Assembly: GCF_001953865.1 (NCBI RefSeq)
Contig: NZ_MQUQ01000017.1
Location: 1 to 64,000 of the forward strand
DNA: 64,000 nucleotides
Origin: Amycolatopsis coloradensis
GTDB taxonomy: Bacteria > Actinomycetota > Actinomycetes > Mycobacteriales > Pseudonocardiaceae
Reading direction: 5' to 3'
Shown: piece after piece, positions 24,700-33,891 of the stretch
How positions within the stretch are numbered: the first letter of the stretch is position 1
Layout: every line of letters begins with the position of its first letter
The notes under the pieces: generated by a model
What the model was told of the DNA's origin: nothing
Databases searched by the model: none
Seen by the model: only the letters and a program-made list of their open reading frames with translations
Translations under genes and position numbers: made by a program

Positions 24700-27053
24700 G
24701 CGGCGCCGCCCGAAGACTTACGCCGCAGGAGACCGAACAGCATCGCGAACGCCGCGCCGATCTCGGCCATCGCCCTGGTCAGCCAGGCCGGAACCGGCCT
24801 GCCCGCCGCGAGATACGCCGTCGCGGACGGGAGCGTCGCCAGGATCACCAGCGCCACCAAGGGAATGAGGGCACCCAGCGCCCCCGCACCCGCGAACTTG
24901 GGGATGTCGATCGACTCGGCGAGGTTTTTCGCCGCCGCCACGCTTTCCGGCGTCGGCGCGACCGCGGGAGCGGGTCCGGCGGCGGCGGCGGGCGGTGCGC
25001 CGGCTGCCGAACCGGGGCCACCGGAGGCGTTGTCCGGCAACGTGTGGGAAGCCTGCGTCGCGCCGGAGGCTCCCGGCGGCGGCGGGTTCTTCGCTTCTTC
25101 CTTTTCCTGGCAAGCCTTTTCGACCGTTCCGGTACCGATCTTGGCCGCCCGCTCGGCGGCGGTGGAGGCCAGCGCCGGGCTCAACCGGACCATTCCGGAA
25201 GGAAGCAGTGCCTGTCCGAAGCCGACCGCCAAGTTGGTGAAGGACTTCAGCTGAGCCTGCTTCTCCTTCATCGGCTTGCAGGTCGCGTCGATCAGCGGGT
25301 TGACCGGTACGGCCATGTATTCGACGAAGGTGAGCGGGTACGCACCGTCCTTGGTCACGGTGCCGACCTCGGCCGTGCCGTCGGGGCCGAGTTTCATCGA
25401 GTCGGCCGCCAGCTGCAGGCTCTGCTCGGTCGGAGCGACGAAGTTCCCCTTGCCGTCCGGAAGCGCCACCGGTGTCCAGCGGTTGATCGTCGCCGTCGCG
25501 AGATCCGTGATCACCCAGTTCACACAGCCGCCGTCGCAGTCGCTGCCCCGCCCGGCGACGGCGTTGTCCACGGTCTTGCGCACCGACAGTTGGCCCGTCT
25601 TCGCGTCGACGTTGTGTACCTGCGACCTGCCGGGATCGAGCGCGCTCAGATCGGAAATCACACCGGGGGTTTTCCCGTCCAGGTCACCGAAGTAGTCCTT
25701 GCCCATCACCGGGAAGACCCAGGCTTTCGGCGCGGTCCCGGCGAGAACCTTGCTCAAGGCGAACGGGATCGTCCCCGGCCCCGACTCCCCGGTCACCCCG
25801 AAGAAGTCGGCGCTTCCGTTGTAGCCGGACCGGCGGTTCGCCGCGACCACCCCGTCGGGCTGGCCGTCTTTGATGGCCGAAAGCACGGCGTTGCGGTCGA
25901 CCAGCGGGGAACCGTTTTTGAAGATACCGCCCCGACCGGCGGCGTCGGGGTTCTGCCCGCCCTTCGTGAACATGTTCGCCAGTTCTTCGTAGGTGAACGA
26001 CGTCGTGCTGGCGAGCTTCGAACCGAGAGGGTTCCCTTCGTCGTTGACATCGGTCGGGGACCACCCGACCGCGGCGATCACCGCCGCGTTGACCCCGACG
26101 GGTACGTACTCCCTTGACCGGACGGTCTGGGCGGCAAGCGCGTTCCCGCTGCCGGTGATCATGAGATCGGAAGCGCCCTTGTCGAACGCGACCAGCCCGG
26201 TGTCTTCGGTCTCACTCACGATGTTGGCGGGCTGGTCGGCCTGGGTGGGAGCGCACAACGCCTGGTTCCAGGCGACCGCGGCCCGCCCGAGCCGCTCCGG
26301 CATGCTGGCGTTGAGCGTATGCCTGCCGATCCCCTTGCAGCCCTTGACCCCGATCCCCGGCAGGTACGGGGTGAACTTGATCGAGTCGTCGACCCAGGTC
26401 ACCGACTTGCCCGTGGCGTCCTGCGCGGTGATCTGGACCGTGACGCTGCAGGGATTGTTCTCGTCGCACGTGAAGGAGAACTGCCTCCTGGTCTTCGCGC
26501 CGGTCGCCGGATCGACGATCACGGGATTGTCCGCCCACGGGACCTTGGGGAATTTGTCCCCGGGGTTCACCGCTTTTTCGTACGTGGTGTAGAGCGGATC
26601 CCAGGACACGGGATGCGGCCGCAAGGTGCCGCGCGGGATCGTGGTGTCGAAAACGATGTCGCCGGTCGTGCTGCTCCGCACCCTTTCCATCTGCTGCATG
26701 CCCGCGTTCTTACCGGCGAATTCGTCACCGAATTCGTCCTGGCAGTAGGCCTGCACTCTGGTGAGCAGGGTGTGATCCCGCGGCCATGGCGGCACGAACA
26801 CCCTTTTCATCAGGTTGTCCGGCACGTCCTTCGGACAGATGACGAGCTTCGCCCTCGCCCCCTTGGGCAGGCCGGAAAGGGTGATCCGGACCGGGTCGCC
26901 GTTCTGAACCGCCGAGAGATCGGCGGGTTCGGTTTTGAGTCGGTACGGCGGGTCGGCGGGCTGCGCCTGCGCGGCGGGAACGGACACTCCCGCGACCGCC
27001 AGCATCCCGCAGATCAGCACGACCCCGACTCGTCTTGCTCGGACCAGGAACAC
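24696..27053 (-). CDS. Large membrane-tethered extracellular protein with PstS-like region
   Basis: A 785-residue protein. The chosen GTG has GGGGAG 6 nt upstream and opens a signal peptide ending near AAQAQPADPP. The N-terminal 200 residues form a Cys-containing beta-rich domain. The middle (about 240-500) resembles type-2 periplasmic binding proteins of the PstS kind (GASDLMITGSG, YVPVGVNAAV, FTYEELANMFTKGG). A Pro/Ala-rich stalk and one or two C-terminal membrane segments follow, ending LLRRKSSGG. It is coupled to the sortase-fold gene and divergent from pstCAB. Family unknown to me; the binding-protein assignment is by motif resemblance. GTG at 27080 is an alternative start. Confidence 0.7.
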   Translation of the reverse strand: MFLVRARRVGVVLICGMLAVAGVSVPAAQAQPADPPYRLKTEPADLSAVQNGDPVRITLSGLPKGARAKLVICPKDVPDNLMKRVFVPPWPRDHTLLTRVQAYCQDEFGDEFAGKNAGMQQMERVRSSTTGDIVFDTTIPRGTLRPHPVSWDPLYTTYEKAVNPGDKFPKVPWADNPVIVDPATGAKTRRQFSFTCDENNPCSVTVQITAQDATGKSVTWVDDSIKFTPYLPGIGVKGCKGIGRHTLNASMPERLGRAAVAWNQALCAPTQADQPANIVSETEDTGLVAFDKGASDLMITGSGNALAAQTVRSREYVPVGVNAAVIAAVGWSPTDVNDEGNPLGSKLASTTSFTYEELANMFTKGGQNPDAAGRGGIFKNGSPLVDRNAVLSAIKDGQPDGVVAANRRSGYNGSADFFGVTGESGPGTIPFALSKVLAGTAPKAWVFPVMGKDYFGDLDGKTPGVISDLSALDPGRSQVHNVDAKTGQLSVRKTVDNAVAGRGSDCDGGCVNWVITDLATATINRWTPVALPDGKGNFVAPTEQSLQLAADSMKLGPDGTAEVGTVTKDGAYPLTFVEYMAVPVNPLIDATCKPMKEKQAQLKSFTNLAVGFGQALLPSGMVRLSPALASTAAERAAKIGTGTVEKACQEKEEAKNPPPPGASGATQASHTLPDNASGGPGSAAGAPPAAAAGPAPAVAPTPESVAAAKNLAESIDIPKFAGAGALGALIPLVALVILATLPSATAYLAAGRPVPAWLTRAMAEIGAAFAMLFGLLRRKSSGGAA

Positions 27054-27312
27054 GGACGACTCCCCAGATTTCACGGGCACGCGGCGGACGGTGCGGCGCC
27101 CTCCCGGCGCCGCACCGGACCCAACGTCCCCGAGTCACCTGTTTGGGGTCAACCGGCTCGGACCGTCTGCCCGCACTGATTCACAAACGCCCCGTCGGGC
27201 GTTCTCCGCGTGGACACCTTTCCCGGGCGCGGGAACCACATACTGGCCGCATCGAGGGGCGACGTGGTGTGCCCTGAACTCCTTTACTTGCCAACACGAA
27301 GGAAGGCCGCTC

Positions 27313-28302
27313 GTGACCATCGCGCCACCCCGGCCCGATCCGTCCCCACCCGGAGCACCGGTGCGGCGCGCGATCACCGAAGTCCTCTCGCGGGCCGACC
27401 GGGCGTTCCGCCGGGTCACCACCGGTGCCGGGCTGACCATGCTGGCGATCCTCGTGGTCATCGGCTTCTTCCTCGTCTACCGGTCCGGTCCGGCCTTCGA
27501 CGCCAGTGGCTTCGGGTTCTTCACCACGATCCGGTTCGATCCGGCCTCGGGTGTCCTCGGCGTGCTCGGTCTGCTCTACGGCACCATCGTGGTGGCGCTG
27601 ATCGCGGTCCTGATCGCGGTGCCGCTGAGCATCCTGGCCGCACTGTTCATCACCGAGTACTCCAGTGGGAAGATCCGCGGGTTCCTGACCGGATTGGTCG
27701 ACCTGCTCGCCGCGATCCCGAGCCTGCTCTACGGCCTGTGGGGCTTCGCCTTCCTCGGCCCGCAGATCGTGCCGGTCTCGCTGTGGCTCACCGAAAACCT
27801 CGGCTGGTTCCCGCCGTTCTCGTCCAAGGAGAACGCGCTGTACATCCAGTCGATGTTCATCGCGGGCCTGGTGGTGTCGCTGATGGTCCTCCCGATCACC
27901 ACCTCGGTGATCCGAGAGGTGTTCGCGCAGACGCCGCCCGGCGAGAAGGAGGCGGCGCTCGCACTGGGCAGCACACGCTGGGGCATGGTGAAAACCGTCA
28001 TGCTGCCCTTCGGCCGTGGCGGGATCATCGGCGGTTCGATGCTCGGGCTCGGGCGCGCGCTCGGCGAGACGATCGCCGTTTCCCTGCTGCTGCCCCAGGT
28101 TCCGGAGATCACGAAGCACGTCCTGCAGTTCGGCGGTGCGACGATCTCCGGGTTCATCGCCAACAACTCCGGCGCGTCCGGGCTGGCACTGTCCGGTCTG
28201 ATGGCGGCGGGTCTGGTGCTGTTCCTCTTCACCCTGGCGACGAACTTCACCGCTTCGGTGATCATCTCCAAGAGCCGCTCCGGTGCGGGGGTGGACGCGT
28301 GA
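27313..28302 (+). CDS. pstC: Phosphate-type ABC transporter permease PstC
   Basis: A 329-residue permease with six or seven membrane segments and the EAA loop region EKEAALALGSTRWGMVKTV that contacts the ATPase. Sequence features (PSLLYGLWG, GRALGETIAV) match PstC. GTG start has GGAAGG 6 nt upstream. It heads a four-gene operon with 4-nt overlaps at every junction, an arrangement that favours equal synthesis. The operon is divergent from the tethered PstS-like/sortase-fold pair. Phosphate is the expected substrate of the family. Confidence 0.9.
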   Translation: MTIAPPRPDPSPPGAPVRRAITEVLSRADRAFRRVTTGAGLTMLAILVVIGFFLVYRSGPAFDASGFGFFTTIRFDPASGVLGVLGLLYGTIVVALIAVLIAVPLSILAALFITEYSSGKIRGFLTGLVDLLAAIPSLLYGLWGFAFLGPQIVPVSLWLTENLGWFPPFSSKENALYIQSMFIAGLVVSLMVLPITTSVIREVFAQTPPGEKEAALALGSTRWGMVKTVMLPFGRGGIIGGSMLGLGRALGETIAVSLLLPQVPEITKHVLQFGGATISGFIANNSGASGLALSGLMAAGLVLFLFTLATNFTASVIISKSRSGAGVDA

Positions 28303-29435
28303 GTGCGACCATGACTCCCCCGATCACCCCTTCCCCGCGCAAACTCGTCAAACGCCGCCCCTCCGAGACCACCAGGCAGGATCGGCTCGCGGCACTCGGC
28401 TGCGCGCTGTCGGCCACGCTGCTCACCTGGTTCGTCACGCATCTGCTGATGGACTCGCCCGGCTGGCTGGCCGACCTGATCGTCGCGTACCTGCTCTACC
28501 TGACGATGCTCTACCTGGTGACCCGCGACAGGCTGGGCAAACTCGCCGCGTCGGACCGGCTCGTGTCCACCATCGTCGTCACCGGGGCGCTCGTCCTGCT
28601 CGCGCCGCTGCTGTCACTGCTGATCTACATCGTCGCCGAAGGCGCACCGTACCTGCGCCTGGGCTTCTTCACCCACGACATGTCCACGGTCGCGCCGACC
28701 GATCCGGTCACCGACACGGGTGGTCTGCACGCGGTCGTCGGCACCTTGCAGCAGACCGCGCTGACCTTGGTCCTCGTCGTCCCGCTGGGCGTGCTCACCG
28801 CCGTCTTCCTGAACGAGACCCGGTCCAGGTTCCGCCGCCCGGTGCGGATCATGGTCGACGCGATGAGCGGACTTCCGTCCATTGTGGCCGGTCTGTTCGT
28901 CTACGCGGCACTGATCATTCCCGGCATTCAAGCAGGCGTGGGATTGTTCAGCTACAACGGCATGATGGCCACGCTCGCTTTGACGATGGTCATGCTGCCG
29001 ACCGTGACCCGCACGGTGGACGTGGTGCTCCGTCTCGTACCGGACGGCCTGCGCGAGGCGTCACTGGCGCTCGGCGCGAGCCGGGCCCGCACGGTGTGGT
29101 CGGTGGTACTGCCGACCGCGCGGACCGGGGTGACGACCGCCGTGATCCTCGGCATCGCCCGGGTGGCGGGTGAGACCGCGCCGCTGCTGTTCACCTCGTT
29201 CGGCACACTCGGGATGAACGCCAACCCGTTCTCCGATCCGCAGGAGAGCATCCCGCTGTTCATCTACCGCTTCATCAAACAGCCGCTGGAGAACGTCCAG
29301 CAGCGTGGCTACGTCGGCGCGCTCGTGCTGATCCTGCTCATCTTCGGCCTGTTCGCGATCGCCCGCGTGGTGGGCCGCGACCGGTCCCAGCGCAAGGCGA
29401 AGAGAACCACCGTCAAAAAACAGGAGAACCGGTGA
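28299..29435 (+). CDS. pstA: Phosphate-type ABC transporter permease PstA
   Basis: A 378-residue permease, longer than usual because of an N-terminal basic tail and extra membrane segments (LAALGCALSATLLTWFV and the following pair). The core matches PstA: SGLPSIVAGLF, EASLALGASRARTVWSVV (EAA loop) and ARVAGETAPLLFT. GTG at 28299 overlaps the pstC stop; ATG at 28311 is an alternative. It pairs with PstC to form the membrane channel. Confidence 0.9.
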   Translation: MSATMTPPITPSPRKLVKRRPSETTRQDRLAALGCALSATLLTWFVTHLLMDSPGWLADLIVAYLLYLTMLYLVTRDRLGKLAASDRLVSTIVVTGALVLLAPLLSLLIYIVAEGAPYLRLGFFTHDMSTVAPTDPVTDTGGLHAVVGTLQQTALTLVLVVPLGVLTAVFLNETRSRFRRPVRIMVDAMSGLPSIVAGLFVYAALIIPGIQAGVGLFSYNGMMATLALTMVMLPTVTRTVDVVLRLVPDGLREASLALGASRARTVWSVVLPTARTGVTTAVILGIARVAGETAPLLFTSFGTLGMNANPFSDPQESIPLFIYRFIKQPLENVQQRGYVGALVLILLIFGLFAIARVVGRDRSQRKAKRTTVKKQENR

Positions 29436-30277
29436 CCGACACTGAAGTGTCCCTTGTGGACAGTCCGGCGCGCCCGCTGGTCGAGCTGACCGGAGGGCCG
29501 CCTCCCGGCGCGGCGGACCTCGAGTCGCGTGAAATCGGCGCCTGGTTCGGTGACCGGCTGGTCCTCGAAGGGGTGTCGCTGCGGATGCCCGCCAAAGAGG
29601 TGACCGCGCTCATCGGCCCCTCCGGCTGCGGCAAGTCGACCTTCCTGCGCATCCTCAACCGGATGCACGAACTGGTGCCGTCGGCGTCGCTGACCGGTGA
29701 GGTCCTGTTGGACGGCAAGGACATCTACGCCGACGGAACCCGCCCGCAGCAGGTCCGGCTGCGGATCGGCATGGTGTTCCAGAAGCCGAACCCGTTCCCG
29801 GCGATGTCCATTCGCGACAACGTGCTGGCCGGGCTGAAACTCGCCGGCGTCAAATGCCGTGACAAGGACGCGCTCGTCGAGCAGAGCCTGGAACGGGCGG
29901 GGCTGTGGCGTGAGGTCCGCGACCGGCTGAACTCGCCCGGCGGTGCGCTGTCCGGCGGGCAGCAGCAGCGGCTCTGCATCGCGCGATCGCTGGCCGTGCA
30001 GCCGAACGTGCTGCTGATGGACGAGCCGTGCTCCGCGCTCGACCCGACGTCGACCCGGCGGATCGAGCAGACCATCGCCGAGATCGGGCACGAGGTGACG
30101 GTCGTCATCGTCACGCACAACATGCAGCAGGCCCAACGGGTTTCGGATCACTGCGCGTTCTTCCTCGCGGCCGAGAACGAACCCGGCCGGGTCATCGAGC
30201 ACGGCCCGACGGACACCATCTTCAACGCCCCGTCGGACGAGCGCACCTTCGACTACGTGAACGGGCGATTCGGATGA
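29432..30277 (+). CDS. pstB: Phosphate-type ABC transporter ATPase PstB
   Basis: A 281-residue ATPase. Walker A is GPSGCGKST at residues 62-70, a Q-loop lies in VFQKPNPFP, the signature is LSGGQQQRL and Walker B is VLLMDEPCSALDP. The FQKPNPFP text is characteristic of PstB. An N-terminal extension of about 30 residues precedes the usual start. The GTG start overlaps pstA and the stop overlaps the next gene (ATGA). Confidence 0.93.
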   Translation: MTDTEVSLVDSPARPLVELTGGPPPGAADLESREIGAWFGDRLVLEGVSLRMPAKEVTALIGPSGCGKSTFLRILNRMHELVPSASLTGEVLLDGKDIYADGTRPQQVRLRIGMVFQKPNPFPAMSIRDNVLAGLKLAGVKCRDKDALVEQSLERAGLWREVRDRLNSPGGALSGGQQQRLCIARSLAVQPNVLLMDEPCSALDPTSTRRIEQTIAEIGHEVTVVIVTHNMQQAQRVSDHCAFFLAAENEPGRVIEHGPTDTIFNAPSDERTFDYVNGRFG

Positions 30278-31812
30278 TCCGCAGGCTGGCCGCGCTGGGC
30301 GGGGTCACGGTGTTGCTGTCGCTGGTGATCACTCCCGGCGCCGCGGCGCTCACCAGGATCACCGGCTCCGGATCGAGTTACGTCGGCCCGGCGATGAACG
30401 ACTGGCAGAACGGCGCGACGTCACGCGGTATCCCGGTCAACTACTCGGCCACCAACTCCCCCGCCGGGGTCAACCAGTACGGCGACCGGACGGTGGACTT
30501 CGGCGGGACCGAGGCCGAGGTGTCCTCGCTCATCGCCGCGGGCGGTGGCGGCCTGTCCGCGCAGACCCGCGGCTACCAGTACGTCCCGGACGTCGCGGGC
30601 GCGGTCGCCGTCATGTACAACGTCAAGGACCAGGGCGGGAAGCGGGTCGACTACCTGCACCTCACCCGCGAGGTGATCGGCCGCATCTTCACCCGGGACA
30701 TCACCCGCTGGAACGATCAGGCCATCACCGCGACCAACGGCGGGAAGCCGCTGCCGGATCAGCCCATCACGCTGGTCGGCCGGACCGGGCAGTCCGGGAC
30801 GACGGCGCTGTTCTACGACTTCATCGCGCACGCGGCCCCCGACGCCTACAGCCGGTTCGTCTCCCGCAACGTCGGCAACGGAATGGGGAACCTGCCCGCG
30901 GGCGTGCGTCCCATCCAGCTTCCCGGGCAGGGACCGGACGCCGAGTGGTACCGGCTGCTCGCGGACTCGGACCAGATCGCGAAGTCCGTGGCGTCCGGCA
31001 GTATCCCGTTCTCCATCGCCTACGACGAATTCGCCTACGCGCAGCTCTACAAGGTCCCGGCGGCGTGGGTGCGGAACGGGGCCGGCCAGTACACGCAGCC
31101 CTACGCGGAGAACATCGCGGCCGCCTTGAAGCACGCGGAGCTCCGCCCGGACCTGAGCCAGAAACTGGACAAGGTCTACTCGAACACCGACCCGAAGTCG
31201 TACCCGATCTCGGCCTACTCGTACGTCATGATGCCGTGCACCAGCGGCCGCGACACCTGCCGCGGCGGCTACGGCGACCAGGGCAAGACCGACACGATCA
31301 CCGCGTTCCTCGAGCACGTCGCCTGCGACGGCCAGGTCAACATGGCCCGGATCGGCTATTCGCCGCTGCCGCCGAACCTGTCGCAGGAGATCATGAACTC
31401 CAACGCGCGGCTCACCGGGAAACCGGCGAAACAGCTGAACCCCGGCAACTGCGGCAACCCGACCTTCCACGGCAGCCTCGGCGCCGGTGCCGCCAGCCCG
31501 CCCGACCCGCTGGTGACCGCCGGAATCATCACCCCGAACGGCAAACCTGCTTCGGGGCCAGGGGCGACCGCAGGTCCTTCGGCCGCCCCGAGCGCGGGTC
31601 CCGCCAGCGGCGACAAAACCTCGACCACGGCGGCCGGCCCGGACGAGGAGTCCGCTGGCGGCGGCTCGAAGAACTGGCGGGAAGCCGCTCCGGCCGCCTA
31701 TGACGAAGGCGGGTTCGGCGGGTTCGGCGGGTGGGCGGCGCTGGTGCTGTTCGTGGCGATCGTGGCGCCTTTGGTGGTACGCGGGGTGATCCGGAAGGTG
31801 CGCGGGACGTGA
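30274..31812 (+). CDS. pstS: Membrane-tethered PstS-type binding protein
   Basis: A 512-residue substrate-binding protein. The signal peptide ends near GAAALTR and has no lipobox. The binding domain has GSGSSYVGPAMNDW, GGTEAEVSSL and IFTRDITRWND, and GRTGQSGTTALFYDF supplies the SGT-type anion loop. A low-complexity Pro/Ala/Ser stalk (about 405-475) and one C-terminal membrane segment with a basic tail (VIRKVRGT) follow. So the protein is tethered by its C-terminus, not by N-terminal lipid as usual for Gram-positive PstS. It is last in the operon, whereas pstS commonly comes first. Confidence 0.85.
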   Translation: MIRRLAALGGVTVLLSLVITPGAAALTRITGSGSSYVGPAMNDWQNGATSRGIPVNYSATNSPAGVNQYGDRTVDFGGTEAEVSSLIAAGGGGLSAQTRGYQYVPDVAGAVAVMYNVKDQGGKRVDYLHLTREVIGRIFTRDITRWNDQAITATNGGKPLPDQPITLVGRTGQSGTTALFYDFIAHAAPDAYSRFVSRNVGNGMGNLPAGVRPIQLPGQGPDAEWYRLLADSDQIAKSVASGSIPFSIAYDEFAYAQLYKVPAAWVRNGAGQYTQPYAENIAAALKHAELRPDLSQKLDKVYSNTDPKSYPISAYSYVMMPCTSGRDTCRGGYGDQGKTDTITAFLEHVACDGQVNMARIGYSPLPPNLSQEIMNSNARLTGKPAKQLNPGNCGNPTFHGSLGAGAASPPDPLVTAGIITPNGKPASGPGATAGPSAAPSAGPASGDKTSTTAAGPDEESAGGGSKNWREAAPAAYDEGGFGGFGGWAALVLFVAIVAPLVVRGVIRKVRGT

Positions 31813-31850
31813 CCGGTACGGGCGACACGTGGCGGAACCCCTGCCGCGCG

Positions 31851-31955
31851 CGTGCCGTCCGTCCAGTCACACGTGCCGTCCGCCCAGTCACACGTGCCGT
31901 CCGCCGGATCACACGTGCCGTCCGTCCAGGCACACGTGCCGTCCGTTTAGTCACG
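31851..31955 (+). repeat. 21-bp tandem repeat, 5 units
   Basis: Five head-to-tail copies of a 21-bp unit close to CGTGCCGTCCGYCCAGTCAC plus A, with 1-5 substitutions each. The array starts 38 nt after a stop codon. Its reverse complement is the same unit type as the four-copy array at 54683. No spacers, so not a CRISPR. Confidence 0.85.
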
Positions 31956-32007
31956 CGAATTGACCGTTCGGTGCAAGTGTCGTGAGTGGTAGAGCGGGCC
32001 GAAGGCT

Positions 32008-32054
32008 GACGATGTGGAAATTGGGACCTTCAGTGTCCTGATTCCCACATCGTC
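32008..32054. repeat. Hairpin repeat, family B
   Basis: A 20-nt arm beginning GACGATGTGG and ending GGGAC faces a partner beginning GTCC and ending CCACATCGTC, with a few mismatches and loop CTTCAGT. It is very similar to the element at 41876. Confidence 0.7.
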
Positions 32055-32260
32055 ACGAGGTCGTGCCGGTCTTGAAGCTCGATCAGACCGCCCGCTCGGC
32101 CCCCACCAACCACCAGGCGATCCAGGACGGCGAGACCCGCCCCACGCCATAGGAATCCCCTATGGCAGCCACTGACATTTCGTCTTTGCCTTTCGTTCTT
32201 TCCCGGACATACGCTTTTTCCATCGAGCGGACAATTCTCGGGATCGAAAGGAACATTGGC

Positions 32261-33028
32261 ATGACCACACCCGAAAACGGGACACGGGAACTCGCGGGAA
32301 AGCGAGCCCTGGTCACGGGTGGCTCTCGCGGAATCGGGGCGGCCATCGTGCGCCAGCTCCTCGACGCGGGCGCCGAGGTGCTCACGACCGCGAGGTCGGC
32401 GACGGACACGGTGCCGGAGGGAGCCTCCTTCGTGGCGGCCGACGTGCGGTCGAAGGCCGGAGCGGAGGCACTCGCCGCGGCCGCGCGGGAGACACTCGGC
32501 GGGGTGGACATCCTGGTCCACAACGCGGGCGGGGCGCGACCGCATCAGGGCGCTTCGGCCATCCCCGACGAGGAGTGGCAGGACGCGCTGGACCTGAACT
32601 ACCTGGCGTCGGTGCGGCTGGATTCGTTGCTGGCGCCGGAAATGCGGGAACGGCGGTCGGGGGCGATCGTGCACATCTCCTCGGCGGCGGTCACCACCCC
32701 GGTCGGACCGTTCCTGCACTACACCGCGGCGAAGGCGGCGCTGGAGAACTACAGCCGGGGGCTGGCTCTGGAGCTGGCCCCGTTCGGGATCCGGGTCAAC
32801 ACCGTGTCCCCCGGCCGGACGGCGACTCCCGGTGGCGAGGCGACGCGGGAGCAGTGGGCGAGCATGGGCGGGACGCCGGACCAGAGCGACATCCCCGCCG
32901 TGCCGCTGGGGCGCGACGGCCTGCCCGGTGACATCGCCGACACGGTGTCGTTCCTCGTGTCCGAGCGGGCGAGCTGGCTGACCGCGAGCACGCTCGTCGT
33001 CGACGGCGGCGAATTCCCCCGGGGCTGA
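32261..33028 (+). CDS. SDR-family oxidoreductase
   Basis: A 255-residue classical SDR with TGGSRGIG at residues 19-26, HNAGG in place of NNAG, active-site Ser in HISSAAV and the pair Tyr/Lys in HYTAAK, ending in the C-terminal VVDGGEFPRG typical of 3-oxoacyl-ACP-reductase-like members. AAAGGA lies 8 nt before the ATG. Only 8 nt separate it from the next SDR, so two paralogous reductases are co-transcribed, possibly acting in sequence or on related substrates. Confidence 0.88.
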   Translation: MTTPENGTRELAGKRALVTGGSRGIGAAIVRQLLDAGAEVLTTARSATDTVPEGASFVAADVRSKAGAEALAAAARETLGGVDILVHNAGGARPHQGASAIPDEEWQDALDLNYLASVRLDSLLAPEMRERRSGAIVHISSAAVTTPVGPFLHYTAAKAALENYSRGLALELAPFGIRVNTVSPGRTATPGGEATREQWASMGGTPDQSDIPAVPLGRDGLPGDIADTVSFLVSERASWLTASTLVVDGGEFPRG

Positions 33029-33036
33029 GGCGAAAC

Positions 33037-33780
33037 ATGAACGAATTCAGCGGAAAGAACGCGGTGATCACCGGCGGCGGTAGCGGAATGGGTTTCGCCA
33101 TGGCGGAACTGCTGATCGACCGCGGCGCGCGGGTGGCGATCACCGGCCGTTCCCAGGCAACGCTCGACAAGGCTCGCGAGAGGCTCGGCGAGAACGCGAT
33201 AACGGTCCGAGGCGATGTGGCGTCGCTCTCCGACCTGGACGCACTGGCCGGCCGGGTGAAAAGCGAACTCGGCACGGTCGAAGCCCTGTTCGTCAACGCG
33301 GGGATCGCCCGCTCGCTGCCCTTCGAGTCGATGACAGCGGAGGTGTACGACGAGCTGTTCGCGGTCAACGTCAAGGGTGCCTACTTCACCGTGCAGAAGC
33401 TCGCCCCGTTGCTGAGCCCGGGTGCCGGCGTCGTCCTCACGACGTCGGTCGCGAACACCATCGGCATGCCGGGGACCAGTGCGTACGCGGCGGGCAAGGC
33501 GGCGCTGCGGTCGATGGCCCGCACCCTCGCCACCGAACTGCTGCCGCGCGGAATCCGGGTCAACGCGGTCAGTCCCGGCCCCATCGACACGGGAATCGTG
33601 CTGGAAGGGATGACCGAAGCGGAGTTCGAGCAGTTCAAGGCGGCCCTGATCGCGGACAATCCCATGGGACGGTTCGGCACCCCTGGCGAGATCGCCAGGG
33701 CGGCCGCGTTCCTCGCCTTCGACGCCACCTTCAGCACCGGTGTCGAGCTCGTCGTGGACGGAGGCGCCACTCAGCTCTGA
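33037..33780 (+). CDS. SDR-family oxidoreductase
   Basis: A 247-residue classical SDR with TGGGSGMG at 12-19, VNAGIA, active-site Ser in TTSVAN, YAAGK and a C-terminal VVDGGATQL. It is the second gene of a two-SDR operon; the short gap and the pairing suggest a shared pathway, but no substrate is visible. A hairpin follows the stop. The divergently organised LysR gene downstream runs towards it and is not obviously its regulator. Confidence 0.88.
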   Translation: MNEFSGKNAVITGGGSGMGFAMAELLIDRGARVAITGRSQATLDKARERLGENAITVRGDVASLSDLDALAGRVKSELGTVEALFVNAGIARSLPFESMTAEVYDELFAVNVKGAYFTVQKLAPLLSPGAGVVLTTSVANTIGMPGTSAYAAGKAALRSMARTLATELLPRGIRVNAVSPGPIDTGIVLEGMTEAEFEQFKAALIADNPMGRFGTPGEIARAAAFLAFDATFSTGVELVVDGGATQL

Positions 33781-33790
33781 GTTTCTGGTG

Positions 33791-33836
33791 GTGAACCCGC
33801 ACCGCGATCGACGTCGGCAGGACGTGGCGGGTTCAC
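33791..33836. terminator. Bidirectional hairpin terminator
   Basis: GTGAACCCGC and GCGGGTTCAC form a perfect 10-bp stem around a 26-nt loop, between an SDR gene and the convergent LysR gene. Confidence 0.55.
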
Positions 33837-33891
33837 GCGTCGTGTCCGGTTTGAGAGTCCGTCCTCAGCTCCGCCAACCGGCGCTGAACGG

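Larger units (their letters stand above)
31813..32260. other. Repeat-bearing intergenic region
   Basis: After the tethered PstS stop this gap holds five 21-bp tandem repeats (31851-31955), a 20-bp-arm hairpin (32008-32054) and then a more AT-rich leader before the next SDR gene, with AAAGGA 8 nt before that start. I support no gene here. Confidence 0.6.

Noticed and set aside
31851..31955. CRISPR array
   Set aside because: Units are contiguous and only 21 bp, with no spacers and no cas genes in the window.
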